A stretch of DNA of 64,000 nucleotides from Microtetraspora fusca (GCF_001570365.1 NZ_BBYK01000040.1:163681-227680), one strand, 5' to 3'. Positions 35,025 to 44,532 are shown, numbered from the stretch's first letter. Numbers and translations are program-made. The notes: a model not told the origin generated them from the sequence alone.

Positions 35025-36341
35025 TCAGGCGCGGCCGAGACGCCGGAGCAACAGCAGCGACGGCACCGGCCGCGCCCCCATCCGGCGTACGGAATCGGCC
35101 ACCTCGCGGTCGGAGGAGACCACCGCGATTGCGCGTCCGGCGGGCTCCGCCTTGACGAGTTGGCGGATGAGGTCGTCGGCGATCTGACCCGGGGCGCTGA
35201 ACATCACCCGGACCCCGCGCGGAGCCGAGACCTGCACCGGCCCGTTGAGCTCCGCGCCGTCGAAGACGCAGGTCACCTCAACCCTGGCCTGTACGGCGAG
35301 GCCGCCAAGCCCGGTGAGGAGCCGGGCCCGCTGGTCGGCCAGCGTGAGCGTCGGATAGCCCGTCTTGGTGACGTTGTAGCCGTCGATGATGACGTGCAGG
35401 TTGGGGATGGCCAACAACTGGTCGAACAACTGGGGATCGTCGTCGGCGAGCGCCCTGGCGGGCACCGCGCGCACGCTCGGCGCGCCCGGGACCACGGCGG
35501 ACACGTAGTCGGCCGGCTTGCTGATCATCGTGGGCAGGGCCAGCTCCTTGCGCAGCCCGGCGGCGGCGTCCTGCAACGCGTCCATGAGCACGCGGATGCG
35601 GGCGTCCTCCACGCTGCGTCCCTCCCGGGCCGCGCGGCGGCTCGCCTCAAGCTGGCGCTCCGCGTCCGCGAGGCGCTCCTTCAGCCTGCGGATCTCCGTC
35701 TCGGCCGCGCCGCTGGCGTTCGCCACCCTGGCCCTGGCCTCGGCCGTCTCGGCCTCCAGCTCGGCCGCGCGCTGATCGGCCGCCTTGGCCCGCTCACGCG
35801 CGTCGTGCAGCTTGCGCCGGAGGTCGGCGTTCTCCCCGCGGGCCGCCCTGATCTGCTCGCGCAGGCGCTCGGCCTCCTCCTTGGCGGCCGTACGCTGGGC
35901 GGCGAGCTGCTCGCGGAGCCGCGCCTCGACCTGGTCCCGCTCCGCCTCGGCCGACGTGGTCTGCTCGAGATCCTCGCGGGCACGCTCGACGAGATCCGGC
36001 CAGGCCTCAGGGCGGATCAGGTACGCCGCGGCGGCGACGAGCACAGGATCGGCCGCAGCCGGGACCACGCCTTCGGCGAGGCCCGTCGCCAGGTCCGGCC
36101 AGGCGGACCTGAGCGTCTCCGCGACCGTCTCGCGGAACTCCTTGTCCGACTCGAGCAGGGCGGCGATCGGCGCGCCGCCGAGGCGGGCGCGCTTGCGCGG
36201 GTCGAATTTGGCGATGCCGCGCAACTGAGGCGGGATCGCGGCCGCCGGCATGGACCCCAGCACCTGAGCCGCGAGCTCCACAACGTGTAAGCGCACCTGC
36301 TCCGGCAGCGGACGAGACAGGCCCTCTCCGGCTGAACTCAT
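35025..36341 (-). CDS. NYN-domain (PIN-like) putative RNase with coiled coil
   Basis: The 438-aa protein has a helical N-terminus, a long coiled coil (about 130-270; EAERDQVEARLREQLAAQRTAAKEEAERLREQ...) and a C-terminal YacP-like NYN domain. Acidic residues of the nuclease site are visible in IIDGYNVTKTGYP, CVFDGAEL and VVSSDREVADSVRRMGA. It is predicted to cut or bind RNA. The start at ATG 36341 has GGAG 7 nt upstream; the longer frame upstream is not gene-like. Same strand as the NlpC gene, 125 bp apart. Confidence 0.85.
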   Translation of the reverse strand: MSSAGEGLSRPLPEQVRLHVVELAAQVLGSMPAAAIPPQLRGIAKFDPRKRARLGGAPIAALLESDKEFRETVAETLRSAWPDLATGLAEGVVPAAADPVLVAAAAYLIRPEAWPDLVERAREDLEQTTSAEAERDQVEARLREQLAAQRTAAKEEAERLREQIRAARGENADLRRKLHDARERAKAADQRAAELEAETAEARARVANASGAAETEIRRLKERLADAERQLEASRRAAREGRSVEDARIRVLMDALQDAAAGLRKELALPTMISKPADYVSAVVPGAPSVRAVPARALADDDPQLFDQLLAIPNLHVIIDGYNVTKTGYPTLTLADQRARLLTGLGGLAVQARVEVTCVFDGAELNGPVQVSAPRGVRVMFSAPGQIADDLIRQLVKAEPAGRAIAVVSSDREVADSVRRMGARPVPSLLLLRRLGRA

Positions 36342-36585
36342 CCGCTTGCTCCTCATCCTTGTCCTTTTTAAAGGGTACGGCCGCCATGCCCATGGCCAGG
36401 TCGGGGCATCAACCCGGCCCGCGCGTCCGCCGCCTGACGCCTTCTCGCGGCATCGCGGGGCGCTCCCGTACGATGCACGAACTGCGAGGTTAACGGACTT
36501 CAGCCAACCGCTTGGTTGCGATAAGGACTCAGGACGGACCCGCCGACCCGCGACTACGCTCCCCTCACGCCGAAGGACACCCTCC

Positions 36586-37062
36586 TTACCGGACGTCCCG
36601 CCAGTCCTCCGGCACCTCCCCCGCCAAGCACACCGTGTTGCCGCGAATCCATAACTCTCCGCGCTCCGGAAAAGCATGAACCGAGAGCTCGAACAGAGGC
36701 GCTTCGAGCACTATTTCCGGATGCTGCTCACGGTCCGAGCTATCAAGCCCGACTCCCAGTCCACGGTCGGTCCAATGAGCCAGCGCCTTCTTCAGACCGG
36801 CTCGCGGATCCTTGACTTTTATGTCATATCCAATGGAAAACGCCCTGGTTCCGACCGTCTCGCACGGCCATGGCGTTCTCTGTTTCGCATATGGAGCCGC
36901 CCCCTCTGCCGCTATTTCAATCGTCTGGGTCAAGGCAGCCGTGAGCTCGTTGATCGCACGCGATAGCTGGGCGCTGGGGACATGTGAAGCATTCACCTGG
37001 CAGGCTCCGGTTCCGACACTCAAGACCGCGAACAAGAACGCGGACACGACCCGCTTGATCAA
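36586..37062 (-). CDS. putative lipoprotein coupled to the DUF1023 hydrolase
   Basis: The 158-aa protein starts MIKRVVSAFLFAVLSVGTGACQVN, a signal peptide ending in a Cys that could be lipidated, although TGAC is a weak lipobox. The rest is a small alpha/beta domain of unknown family. The start is TTG 37062, whose TTGA overlaps the stop of the upstream gene; GGAAG lies just before it. Without the TTG start the signal peptide would be lost. Probably a surface partner of the DUF1023 protein. Confidence 0.72.
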   Translation of the reverse strand: MIKRVVSAFLFAVLSVGTGACQVNASHVPSAQLSRAINELTAALTQTIEIAAEGAAPYAKQRTPWPCETVGTRAFSIGYDIKVKDPRAGLKKALAHWTDRGLGVGLDSSDREQHPEIVLEAPLFELSVHAFPERGELWIRGNTVCLAGEVPEDWRDVR

Positions 37063-38480
37063 GGCTCTTCCCTTGCCTCGGCAAAAGTGAGAGGGCGTAC
37101 GTCCCCCACGATCGCATGGGCGATGTTGATGGTGGCTGTGGCAGCGCGACCTGAGGTCGTGAAGTAGTCGCCGTGGGCGTCGATGTCGAGGCCGAGTTGC
37201 ACGAGATCGCGGTCCGTGCCGGTCGCCAGGCGGGTGACGCCGTCGAGGAGGACGGGATCCTGCCCGTGGCCCGTCCAGGGGGTGGCCAGCAGGCCGAGCA
37301 GCCCCGCCTTCGACAGCAGCGACACCACGGGCGCGATGCCGATCACGTCGTGGGGGTGGCGCAAGGCGTACAGGTGGGTGCCGGGAGCGCGCAGAGCCGC
37401 GGCCGAGTACACGCCCCACCCCGGGCTCGCCACGGCGACGAGGTTGCCGGGACGCAGCCCGGCGGTCACGGCGTGGCCGGTCACCGTGCTGCCGTACGAG
37501 TGGCCGACCAGGGTGGTGCGGACGTCGTCGCCGAGACGCAGTCCGGTCACGAAGTCGCGGAGCAGCGGCCCTCCGGCCTCGGCGTAGGACGTCCACGCCG
37601 CCTGCGGCAGGGTCTGCGGCAGGTCGCACCCCATCCAGGCGATCGTGGCCGCACTTCCCCCGGAGAAGCGCTCGGCGAAGTCGTGCAGGGCCAGCGCGTT
37701 CGTGCCCGGTCCGTCGGTGTAGGTCCCGAGGTTGTTCCCCGTGCCGGGCACGGTGACGGCGACGGACGTCGCGGAGGCGAGGTCGCCGAACACCTCGGCC
37801 ACCCGGCCCTGACCGTTCGGGTCGAACAACAGGAACTGCCGGGGCACCCGCACCGAGACGACCCGCCCATCCCGCATGGCCGACACCTCGCGGGGCTGAA
37901 GCAGCCGGGAGAACAGGGCGACCCTGTCGGTCAGCCACAGGGCCGCCGCCTCCGCGCGGGCCTGCCGGATGAGCAGCCGGTTCGCCGCGTACCGCAGCTC
38001 GTACGGCACGCCACCGAGCGGGCCGACCAGGGCGGCGTCGGCGAGAGCGACCGCGAGCGCGGTGTCCGACGCGAGGGCGGCGAAGAACGCGGCCACCGCC
38101 TCGTCACGCCCGGGCCCGGGGTCCCGGCCTTCGACAAGGAGCCTGAGTTCGGACAGCGCGGCGTCGGCCGTGCCGGACGCGACGGAGACCAGCGCGCTCC
38201 GCACGGCGGGCGGTTCCACCGGGTCGAGGGCCAGCGCGTCGGCCTGCTCGGCGATCGCGGCCCTGCGCCGCAGGTCCGCCGCGGCCTCCTCGCACCAGCG
38301 CCGCAGTGCACACAGCCGTTCGGCGTAGTGCGCCAGATCCGGATGCCGCGCAATCTGGTCGGCGCCGAACACCGGCGACAGGGCGCCGCCCGCCCTCGGG
38401 GCAAGGCGGCCCGACACGTCGTCCAGGCGGGCGGCGAGCGCGCGCAGGGACGGCGCGTCGGCCAACCACAGCTTGGTCAC
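37059..38480 (-). CDS. DUF1023 alpha/beta hydrolase
   Basis: The 473-aa protein has a helical N-terminal half resembling WXG100-type helices (LRALAARLDDVSGRLAP...), then the DUF1023 hydrolase domain: VTVPGTGNNLGTY, the nucleophile elbow LVGHSYGSTV, HPHDVIG and DAHGDYFTTSG for the acid and histidine. Such proteins often accompany WXG100 or ESX-type genes in actinomycetes and are suspected cell-envelope or secreted esterases. The GTG at 38480 is chosen because MTKLWLADAPSLRALA begins the conserved part; no ribosome site is seen. Divergent from a WXG100-like gene 57 bp away. Confidence 0.82.
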   Translation of the reverse strand: MTKLWLADAPSLRALAARLDDVSGRLAPRAGGALSPVFGADQIARHPDLAHYAERLCALRRWCEEAAADLRRRAAIAEQADALALDPVEPPAVRSALVSVASGTADAALSELRLLVEGRDPGPGRDEAVAAFFAALASDTALAVALADAALVGPLGGVPYELRYAANRLLIRQARAEAAALWLTDRVALFSRLLQPREVSAMRDGRVVSVRVPRQFLLFDPNGQGRVAEVFGDLASATSVAVTVPGTGNNLGTYTDGPGTNALALHDFAERFSGGSAATIAWMGCDLPQTLPQAAWTSYAEAGGPLLRDFVTGLRLGDDVRTTLVGHSYGSTVTGHAVTAGLRPGNLVAVASPGWGVYSAAALRAPGTHLYALRHPHDVIGIAPVVSLLSKAGLLGLLATPWTGHGQDPVLLDGVTRLATGTDRDLVQLGLDIDAHGDYFTTSGRAATATINIAHAIVGDVRPLTFAEAREEP

Positions 38481-38537
38481 GTTGCGGATCGTAGGGCATC
38501 GGTCACGCACTGTTCCCGCTTCTGTCAGGCTTGGCGT

Positions 38538-38771
38538 GTGACGTTCGAGAGCGACGCGATGCGCAGGGCCGCGCCCTGGTTCGACGACCTGCTGGATCCG
38601 GTGGCCGCGCTGCGCCGGTCCCCCGGGTGGACCGGTCCCGCCGCCGAGCGCTTCGACCGCGAGCTGTACGGCTGGCGCGGCATGCTGCACCTGTTGGCCG
38701 AGGACCTCAGGAGCGTCGCGGCGAGACTGGACCGGGACGCGCGGCGAGTGGCCGGGCCGCCAATAGGATGA
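38538..38771 (+). CDS. WXG100-like small protein
   Basis: The 77-aa frame (start GTG 38538) reads MTFESDAMRRAAPWFDDLLDP then GWTGPAAERFDRELYGWRGMLHLLAEDLRSVAARLDRDARRV: two amphipathic helices around a W-x-G turn, the shape of ESAT-6/WXG100 proteins. It is followed 4 bp later by the GNAT gene. Adjacent DUF1023 hydrolases commonly pair with such proteins, which supports the call. No ESX secretion genes are in the window. Confidence 0.65.
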   Translation: MTFESDAMRRAAPWFDDLLDPVAALRRSPGWTGPAAERFDRELYGWRGMLHLLAEDLRSVAARLDRDARRVAGPPIG

Positions 38772-38775
38772 TCCG

Positions 38776-39336
38776 GTGCTGAACCCGTCCTACCCCCTCG
38801 AAACCCCCCGGCTGTTCCTCCGGCCGTTCACGATGGACGACCTCGACGAGCTGTACTCCTTCCACTCGCGCCCCGACGTCGCCCGCTACCTCTACTGGGA
38901 CGCCCGTACACGCGACGAGACCGGGGCCGCACTGGAGAAGAAGATCGGGTACGCCGTCCTGAGCGACGACAACGACACTCTCAACATGGCCGTCGAGCTG
39001 CGCGAGACGGGAACGTTGATCGGCGACCTCTCCCTGTTCTGGCGCAGCCGCGAGCACCGGCAGGGCGAGATCGGCTTCGTCTTCCACCCCGCCTACCACG
39101 GGCGCGGGTTCGCCACGGAGGCGTCCCGGGAGCTGCTCCGGCTCGCCTTCGCCGATCTGGACCTCCACCGCGTCTACGGCCGCTGCGACAGCCGCAACAC
39201 CGCCTCCGCCCGCGTGATGGAGCGTCTCGGCATGCGCCGCGAGGCCCACCTGGTGGAGAACGAGATCTTCAAGGGCGAGTGGAGCGACGAGGTGATCTAC
39301 GCCATGCTGCGGCGGGAGTGGAACCCTCGGGCGTAG
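38776..39336 (+). CDS. GNAT-family N-acetyltransferase (RimJ/RimL type)
   Basis: The 186-aa protein shows the RimJ/RimL pattern: ETPRLFLRPFTMDDLDELYSFHSRPDVARYLYW, the acetyl-CoA loop GEIGFVFHPAYHGRGFATEASRELLRLAF, and RCDSRNTASARVMERLGMRREAH. Substrate unknown; protein N-terminal or aminoglycoside-like amine. GTG start 4 bp after the WXG100-like gene. Confidence 0.88.
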   Translation: MLNPSYPLETPRLFLRPFTMDDLDELYSFHSRPDVARYLYWDARTRDETGAALEKKIGYAVLSDDNDTLNMAVELRETGTLIGDLSLFWRSREHRQGEIGFVFHPAYHGRGFATEASRELLRLAFADLDLHRVYGRCDSRNTASARVMERLGMRREAHLVENEIFKGEWSDEVIYAMLRREWNPRA

Positions 39337-39350
39337 CCCTGCCGTGGGGA

Positions 39351-41105
39351 ATGTCGGTGCCCGTCTTTAAGGTCAGGCGCGTGGAAGCGGTACAGGGCAC
39401 TCTGGACGAGCTCGGCACTCCCCTGCGGGACGTGACGTTCGTGGTCTTCGACCTGGAGACCACCGGCGGCGCGGCGGCCGAGCACGCCATCACCGAGATC
39501 GGCGCGGTCAAGGTGCGCGCCGGCGAGATCCTTGGCGAGTTCGCCACGCTGGTCGATCCCGGCGGCCCGATCCCGCCGTTCATCTCCGTTCTCACCGGCA
39601 TCACCGACGCCATGGTCATGGCCGCGCCGAAGATGCCCGAGGTGCTGCCCGCGTTCCTGGAGTTCGCCGCCGGCGCCACGCTGGTCGCGCACAACGCGCC
39701 CTTCGACATGGGGTTCCTCAGGGCCGCGTGCGCCGCCGGGGGCTACCCGCCGCCGGCCAACCCCGTGGTCGACACCGCGGACCTGGCGCGGCGGGTCCTC
39801 ACCCGGGACGAGACGCCCAACTGCAAGCTGGCCACCCTCGCCCGGCTGTTCCGCAGCGGCACCGAGCCGTGCCACCGGGCGCTCGCCGACGCCAGGGCGA
39901 CGGTCGACGTGCTGCACGGCCTGATCGGCCGGGTCGGCTCGTACGGCGTGCACACCTTGGAGGACCTGCGCTCCTTCGTCCGCGCCCCGACCCCGGAGCA
40001 GCGGCGCAAGCGGCATCTGGCCCAGTCGGTGCCCAGTGCCCCGGGCGTGTACGTCTTCGAGGACGCCAAGGGCGAGGCGCTCTACATCGGCAAGAGCTCC
40101 AACCTGCGCAACCGGGTCCGGAGCTACTTCACGGCGAGCGAGACCCGGCCGCGGGTCCGCGAGATGGTCGGAATCGCCGAGAGCGTCCGTTCGATCGTGT
40201 GCGCGACCGCGCTGGAGGCGGAGGTCCGCGAGCTGCGCATGATCGGGGCGGCGAAGCCGCGTTACAACAAGCGGTCCCGGTTCCCTGAGCGCGTGGTCTG
40301 GCTCAAGCTGACCGACGAGCCGTTCCCCCGGCTCAGCGTCGTCCGCGACCTCAAGGACGACCGCGGCACCTATCTCGGGCCGTTCTCCAGCAGCCGGATC
40401 GCCGACGAGGCGCGGGCCGCCCTGCACGAGGCGATCCCGCTGCGGCAGTGCACGCAGCGGCTCTCTCCCCGCGTCCGCCGCGCCGCCTGCACCCTGGCCG
40501 AGCTCGGCCGGTGCGGCGCGCCCTGCGAGGGCCGTGAGAGCGAGGAGGAGTACTCGCGGCACGTGGAGTGCGCGCGGCACGCGATGGACCGCGACCCCGA
40601 GGTGGTCGTCTCCGCGATCGAGGCGAGGATGCGCCGCCTGTCGGCGGAGCAGCGGTACGAGGAGGCGGCCGTCGACCGCGACCGGCTCGCCGCCTACGTC
40701 CGCACGGCCGCCCGCATGCAGCGGCTGCGCGCGCTCACCGCGATCCCGCAGATGGTGGCGGCCGCCCCGGCGTTCGACGGCGGGTGGGACATCCACGTGG
40801 TACGGCACGGGCGGCTCGCCGCGGCGGGGGTGATGCCGCGCGGCGCCCACCCGGTGCCCTACGTCGACGCCCTGGTCGCCACGGCCGAGACCGTCGCGCC
40901 GGGTCCCGGCCCCATCCCGGCGGCCAGCGCGGAGGAGACCGAGTGCGTGCTGCGCTGGCTGGAGTCCCCCGGTGTGCGGCTGGTCCGGGTCGACGGCACG
41001 TGGAGCCTCCCCGCGTACGGCGCGGGCCGGCTGCGGGCCCGGATGGAACGCGCCTACCAGGGGCTCCCCGGGCACCAGCCGCGTGAGGGCAAGCCCCTAC
41101 GATGA
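39351..41105 (+). CDS. DnaQ-type DEDDh exonuclease fused to UvrC/Cho-like nuclease
   Basis: The 584-aa protein joins two DNA-repair modules. Residues about 28-195 form a DEDDh exonuclease (D34/E36 in FDLETTG, D119 in HNAPFD, H175 and D180 in CHRALAD). Residues about 228-305 form a GIY-YIG nuclease (GVYVF 232-236, YIGKS 245-249, R-rich LRNRVRSYF). Four cysteines follow (C367, C380, C388, C392) at the spacing of the UvrC Fe-S site, then a UVR-like helix (EQRYEEAAVDRDRLA, 433-447). The RNase H-like half of UvrC is absent. It matches M. tuberculosis Rv2191. Start ATG 39351 or GTG 39357; GGGGA spacing slightly favours the latter. Confidence 0.88.
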   Translation: MSVPVFKVRRVEAVQGTLDELGTPLRDVTFVVFDLETTGGAAAEHAITEIGAVKVRAGEILGEFATLVDPGGPIPPFISVLTGITDAMVMAAPKMPEVLPAFLEFAAGATLVAHNAPFDMGFLRAACAAGGYPPPANPVVDTADLARRVLTRDETPNCKLATLARLFRSGTEPCHRALADARATVDVLHGLIGRVGSYGVHTLEDLRSFVRAPTPEQRRKRHLAQSVPSAPGVYVFEDAKGEALYIGKSSNLRNRVRSYFTASETRPRVREMVGIAESVRSIVCATALEAEVRELRMIGAAKPRYNKRSRFPERVVWLKLTDEPFPRLSVVRDLKDDRGTYLGPFSSSRIADEARAALHEAIPLRQCTQRLSPRVRRAACTLAELGRCGAPCEGRESEEEYSRHVECARHAMDRDPEVVVSAIEARMRRLSAEQRYEEAAVDRDRLAAYVRTAARMQRLRALTAIPQMVAAAPAFDGGWDIHVVRHGRLAAAGVMPRGAHPVPYVDALVATAETVAPGPGPIPAASAEETECVLRWLESPGVRLVRVDGTWSLPAYGAGRLRARMERAYQGLPGHQPREGKPLR

Positions 41106-41180
41106 ACCATCGATCCCGCCCCCGCGCCGCCGGGGCGCGGGCCGTACGCGACGAACCCCGACTGACACAGGAGAACGCGA

Positions 41181-41468
41181 ATGGTCACCGCGATCGTGCA
41201 CATCAAGGCTGATGTCGACCGGATTCCCGAGGTCGCGCAGACGGTCGCCGAGCTCGACGGGGTCAGCGAGGTCTACTCGATCACCGGCGAGTACGACCTG
41301 CTCGCCATGATCCGCGTGGGGCGGTACGAGCAGATCGCCGAGATCGTGCCCGGCCGGATCAACAAGGTGCCCGGGGTGCAGCAGACCGAGACGCACATCG
41401 CCTTCCGCACCTACTCCCGCCACGACCTCGACGCGGCCTTCTCGATCGGCCTCAACGAGGCGGACTGA
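41181..41468 (+). CDS. stand-alone Lrp/AsnC ligand-binding (RAM) domain protein
   Basis: At 95 aa this is only the effector-binding/oligomerisation domain of Lrp/AsnC proteins (TAIVHIKADVDRIPEVAQTVAELDGVSEVYSITGEYDLLAMIRV), with no helix-turn-helix. Such small RAM proteins are common in actinobacteria and may sense amino acids. AGGAG 7 nt upstream supports the ATG. Its 3' end overlaps the convergent kinase-like gene by 58 nt. Confidence 0.9.
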   Translation: MVTAIVHIKADVDRIPEVAQTVAELDGVSEVYSITGEYDLLAMIRVGRYEQIAEIVPGRINKVPGVQQTETHIAFRTYSRHDLDAAFSIGLNEAD

Positions 41469-42169
41469 CCGCACAGCAGGCGGACCCGGGTCTCGAAGCC
41501 GCCGGGCACGACGCGCGCCGACACCGAGCCGCCGAACAGCGACGCCCGTTCCCACGCGCCGCGCGGCCGCTCCCTCGGCGCGCCGTCGTCCCGTACGGTC
41601 AGGTCGAGCAGGCTCCGGGTCCAGCGCAGCGTGACCGCGGCCGAGCGGGCCGCGCCGGGGCGCAGCGCGGCGCCGAGCGCCTCCTCGACGATCCGGTACA
41701 CCGACAGCTCCAGCGCGGACCAGGACCGCCGCAGGCCCTCCTCGGTGAAAGTGACGGCCAGACCCGCGGCGGTGAACGCGTCCAGCAGGGCCGGTAACTC
41801 GGTGAGCCGGGGCTGAGGGACGCGCGAGACCTCCTCCACGCGCAGCAGCGCCATCACGCGTTGCAGGTCGGACAGCGCCCGGCGGCCCGACTCCTCCGCC
41901 TCGCGGAGGGTATGGACGGCGCGCACGGGATCCTTGTCCATGAGCACCCGCCCGGCGCCGACGCCCACGGTCATCACGCTCAGGTCGTGCGCGACGACGT
42001 CGTGCAGTTCGGCGGCGATGCGCAGCCGTTCCCGGAGGCGCGCGAGATCGCTCCCCCACGTCCCGCGCGGCCACGCCGGCACGGAGGCGAGCCCCCGCCG
42101 GACACCGGAGAGGGCGGGCGGCCACCCGCGGGCGAGCCGAGCGAGGCGGGCGAGCAGAAGGCGCGTCAT
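41411..42169 (-). pseudogene. degenerate NarL-type histidine kinase remnant
   Basis: The 252-aa product keeps a HisKA_3 box (ERLRIAAELHDVVAHDLSVMTVGVG, phospho-acceptor His present). It lacks membrane helices, and the ATPase domain is eroded: the N-box reads RIVEEALGAALRPGAA where RIVQEALTNALRHA is typical, and the glycine-rich G2 lid is missing (GAWERASLFGGSV). The C-terminus runs past a normal kinase end (GGFETRVRLL) into the antisense of the RAM gene for about 20 residues, as if the original stop was lost. There is no neighbouring LuxR-type regulator. It could still be translated as a small phosphotransfer protein. Confidence 0.6.
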
Positions 42170-42259
42170 GCGCGCACGGTACGGCTCACGCCCCGCGGCA
42201 CGCGTCACCTCCGAGGCGGACCGGGAGTCCCTCGCGGGACGGATCCCGGCCCGCGCGGA

Positions 42260-43303
42260 TCAGGAGGCGAGAGAGCGGCTGACCTCGACCCAGCGCTCGA
42301 GGGTGGCGGCCGCCTTTCCGGTGTCGACCGCCTCGGCGGCGCGGGCGTAGGCGGCGCCGAGATCGGCGACCAGGTCGTCGCCGGACCCGTCGAAGGCGAC
42401 CAGGGCGGCGGCGGCGTTCAGCAGCACCGCGTCGCGCACCGGACCGGTCTTGCCCGCGAGCGTGTCGTGGACGGCCGCGGCGTTGAACGCGACGTCGCCG
42501 CCGCGCAGGTCGTCCGGCTGGGAACGCGGCACTCCGATGTCCGCCGGGTCGAACATGGTCTCGGTGGCGGCGCCGTCGCGGACGACGTAGACGCGCGAGG
42601 GCCCGGCGGTGGAGAGCTCGTCCAGCCCGTCCTCGCCCCGGAAGACCAGCGCGGACACGCCGCGCTCGGCGAAGACGCCCGCGACCACGGGGAGCATGCG
42701 GGCGTCGAAGACGCCGATCGCCTGGGCGGTGGGCCGCGCCGGGTTGGTGAGCGGGCCGAGGAAGTTGAAGACGGTGGGGATGCCGATCTCGCGACGCGGC
42801 GGCCCGGCGAACCGGAAGCCCGGGTGGTAGACGGGCGCGAAGCAGAACGCGATCCCGGCCTCGGCGGCGAGCCGGGCGGTGGCCTCCGGCGACAGGTCGA
42901 GGACGACACCGAGGTGCTCCAGGACGTCGGCCGCGCCACACAGGGAGGTCGCGGCCCGGTTGCCGTGCTTGACGACCCGGGCGCCCGCGGCCGCGGCGAC
43001 GATGGCCGACATCGTGGACACGTTGACGGTGTGCGCCCGGTCGCCCCCGGTGCCGACGATGTCGACGACGGGCCCCTCGATGGACAGCGGGACCGCACGC
43101 TCCAGCATGGTCCTGGCGAGGCCGGCCGCCTCGGCGACGGTCTCCCCCTTCGCCCGCAGCGCGACCGCGAACGCCCCGATCTGGGCGGGGGTGGCGTCAC
43201 CGGACATGATCTCGCCCATGGCCCACGCCGTCTCGTCGGCGGTCAGGTGCTCGCCGGCGAGCAGGGCGTTCAGCAGGGACGGCCAGGTGGTACGCGAGTC
43301 CAT
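42260..43303 (-). CDS. trpD: anthranilate phosphoribosyltransferase
   Basis: Second step of tryptophan synthesis: anthranilate plus PRPP to phosphoribosyl-anthranilate. The 347-aa protein has the PRPP-binding GTGGD (in [17 protein letters not shown]), KHGNRAATS and the anthranilate region GPLTNPARP. As in M. tuberculosis (Rv2192c), trpD is away from other trp genes and beside ctaE. The ATG at 43303 has GGAG upstream; it ends close to the kinase remnant and starts 14 bp after the receiver gene on the same strand. Confidence 0.95.
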   Translation of the reverse strand: MDSRTTWPSLLNALLAGEHLTADETAWAMGEIMSGDATPAQIGAFAVALRAKGETVAEAAGLARTMLERAVPLSIEGPVVDIVGTGGDRAHTVNVSTMSAIVAAAAGARVVKHGNRAATSLCGAADVLEHLGVVLDLSPEATARLAAEAGIAFCFAPVYHPGFRFAGPPRREIGIPTVFNFLGPLTNPARPTAQAIGVFDARMLPVVAGVFAERGVSALVFRGEDGLDELSTAGPSRVYVVRDGAATETMFDPADIGVPRSQPDDLRGGDVAFNAAAVHDTLAGKTGPVRDAVLLNAAAALVAFDGSGDDLVADLGAAYARAAEAVDTGKAAATLERWVEVSRSLAS

Positions 43304-43317
43304 AGGGAGAGGCTCCG

Positions 43318-43734
43318 TTACGAGACGGGCTGGGCGGGGAGATTCGATCCGGTCAGGCTCAGCCGGCGCCGCATGAGGTCGGCCACGGCCTCGGCGACCG
43401 CCATGGGGTCGAGGGGCTGGGCGACGACGGCGTCGGCGCGGGACCAGTTGGCGAGCCAGCGGTCGTCCTTGCGCGCGATGATGAGCAGGATCGGCGGGCA
43501 GTTGTGCACCTCGTCCTTGGCCTGCCTGCTGACCCCCATGCCCCCGGCCGGGGCGGCCTCGCCGTCGAGGATCGCGACGTCGATCTCGCCGGAGTCGAGA
43601 TACTTGAGCACGGCCGGCTGGGTGGCGCACTCGACGATCTCGACGAGGGGCACGTCCGCTGCGGGACGCCGTCCGATGGCAAGCCGCACCTTCTCACGGG
43701 TGCCTGCGTCGTCGCTGTAGACGAGAACCCTCAT
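43318..43734 (-). CDS. atypical receiver-domain protein
   Basis: The 138-aa single domain has the receiver fold order: VYSDDAG (acid pair), DVAILDGEA (likely phospho-acceptor Asp), ILLIIARK and VVAQPLDP. At the switch positions the usual Thr/Ser is Ile/Ala and the conserved Lys is Gln, so phosphorylation may not signal normally. No output domain. It is divergent from ctaE across 163 bp and just upstream of trpD, an arrangement I believe is conserved in related actinomycetes. Function unknown. Confidence 0.75.
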   Translation of the reverse strand: MRVLVYSDDAGTREKVRLAIGRRPAADVPLVEIVECATQPAVLKYLDSGEIDVAILDGEAAPAGGMGVSRQAKDEVHNCPPILLIIARKDDRWLANWSRADAVVAQPLDPMAVAEAVADLMRRRLSLTGSNLPAQPVS

Positions 43735-43897
43735 GTCACGCTCACTGTCGAATCGCTGGGTATGGTCATCGTGATGGTACCGGCGCCCTCGCCATACGCG
43801 TAGCCCAGGGTTCTTGCCAGGATTCTCCGGTTCTAAACCGAGCAAAGGGGCCTCTAACGGGGGGCCGTGCGGCGACCCGACCAGGGGAGCCGCAATA

Positions 43898-44515
43898 ATG
43901 CTGCCCGTGGCGACAGCATCCGCAATTACAACGACGACGACGCCCTACGGGTCCCGCCGGCCGAACCTGGTTCAGGTCGGGACCATCGTGTGGCTGTCCT
44001 CTGAGCTCATGTTCTTCGCGGCGCTGTTCGCGATGTACTTCACCATCCGGTCGGTCAGCCTCGGCCAGGGCAAACCCTGGCCGGACGCCCATCTCGACAT
44101 TCCGTACGCCACGGCGAACACGATCATCCTGATCCTCTCCAGCGTGACGTGCCAGTTCGGTGTATGGGCCGCGGAAAAGGGCCAGGTCAAGAAGCTCAGG
44201 TTCTGGTACATCTTCAGCTTCATCTTGGGCGCGATCTTCGTCGCGGGCCAGCTGAACGAGTACCGCACCCTGGTGGAGGAGGGCTTGACCCTCGCCTCCA
44301 GCGCCTACGGCTCCGTGTTCTACCTGACCACAGGCTTCCACGGTCTGCACGTGACGGGTGGACTGATCGCGTTCCTGTTCATTCTGGGACGCACGTACGC
44401 CGCGAAGCGCTTCACCCATGAGCAGGCCACCAGCGCGATCGTCGTGTCCTACTACTGGCACTTCGTCGACGTGGTCTGGATCGGCCTTTTCGCGACCATC
44501 TACATCATCAAATGA
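43898..44515 (+). CDS. ctaE: cytochrome c oxidase subunit III
   Basis: The 205-aa protein has five membrane helices and subunit III motifs: [37 protein letters not shown] and [15 protein letters not shown]. It is part of the bc1-aa3 supercomplex and opens the ctaE-qcrC-qcrA-qcrB operon, the order seen in mycobacteria and corynebacteria. AGGGGAG precedes the ATG. Confidence 0.96.
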   Translation: MLPVATASAITTTTTPYGSRRPNLVQVGTIVWLSSELMFFAALFAMYFTIRSVSLGQGKPWPDAHLDIPYATANTIILILSSVTCQFGVWAAEKGQVKKLRFWYIFSFILGAIFVAGQLNEYRTLVEEGLTLASSAYGSVFYLTTGFHGLHVTGGLIAFLFILGRTYAAKRFTHEQATSAIVVSYYWHFVDVVWIGLFATIYIIK

Positions 44516-44532
44516 TCGGAACGGGGAGATCG

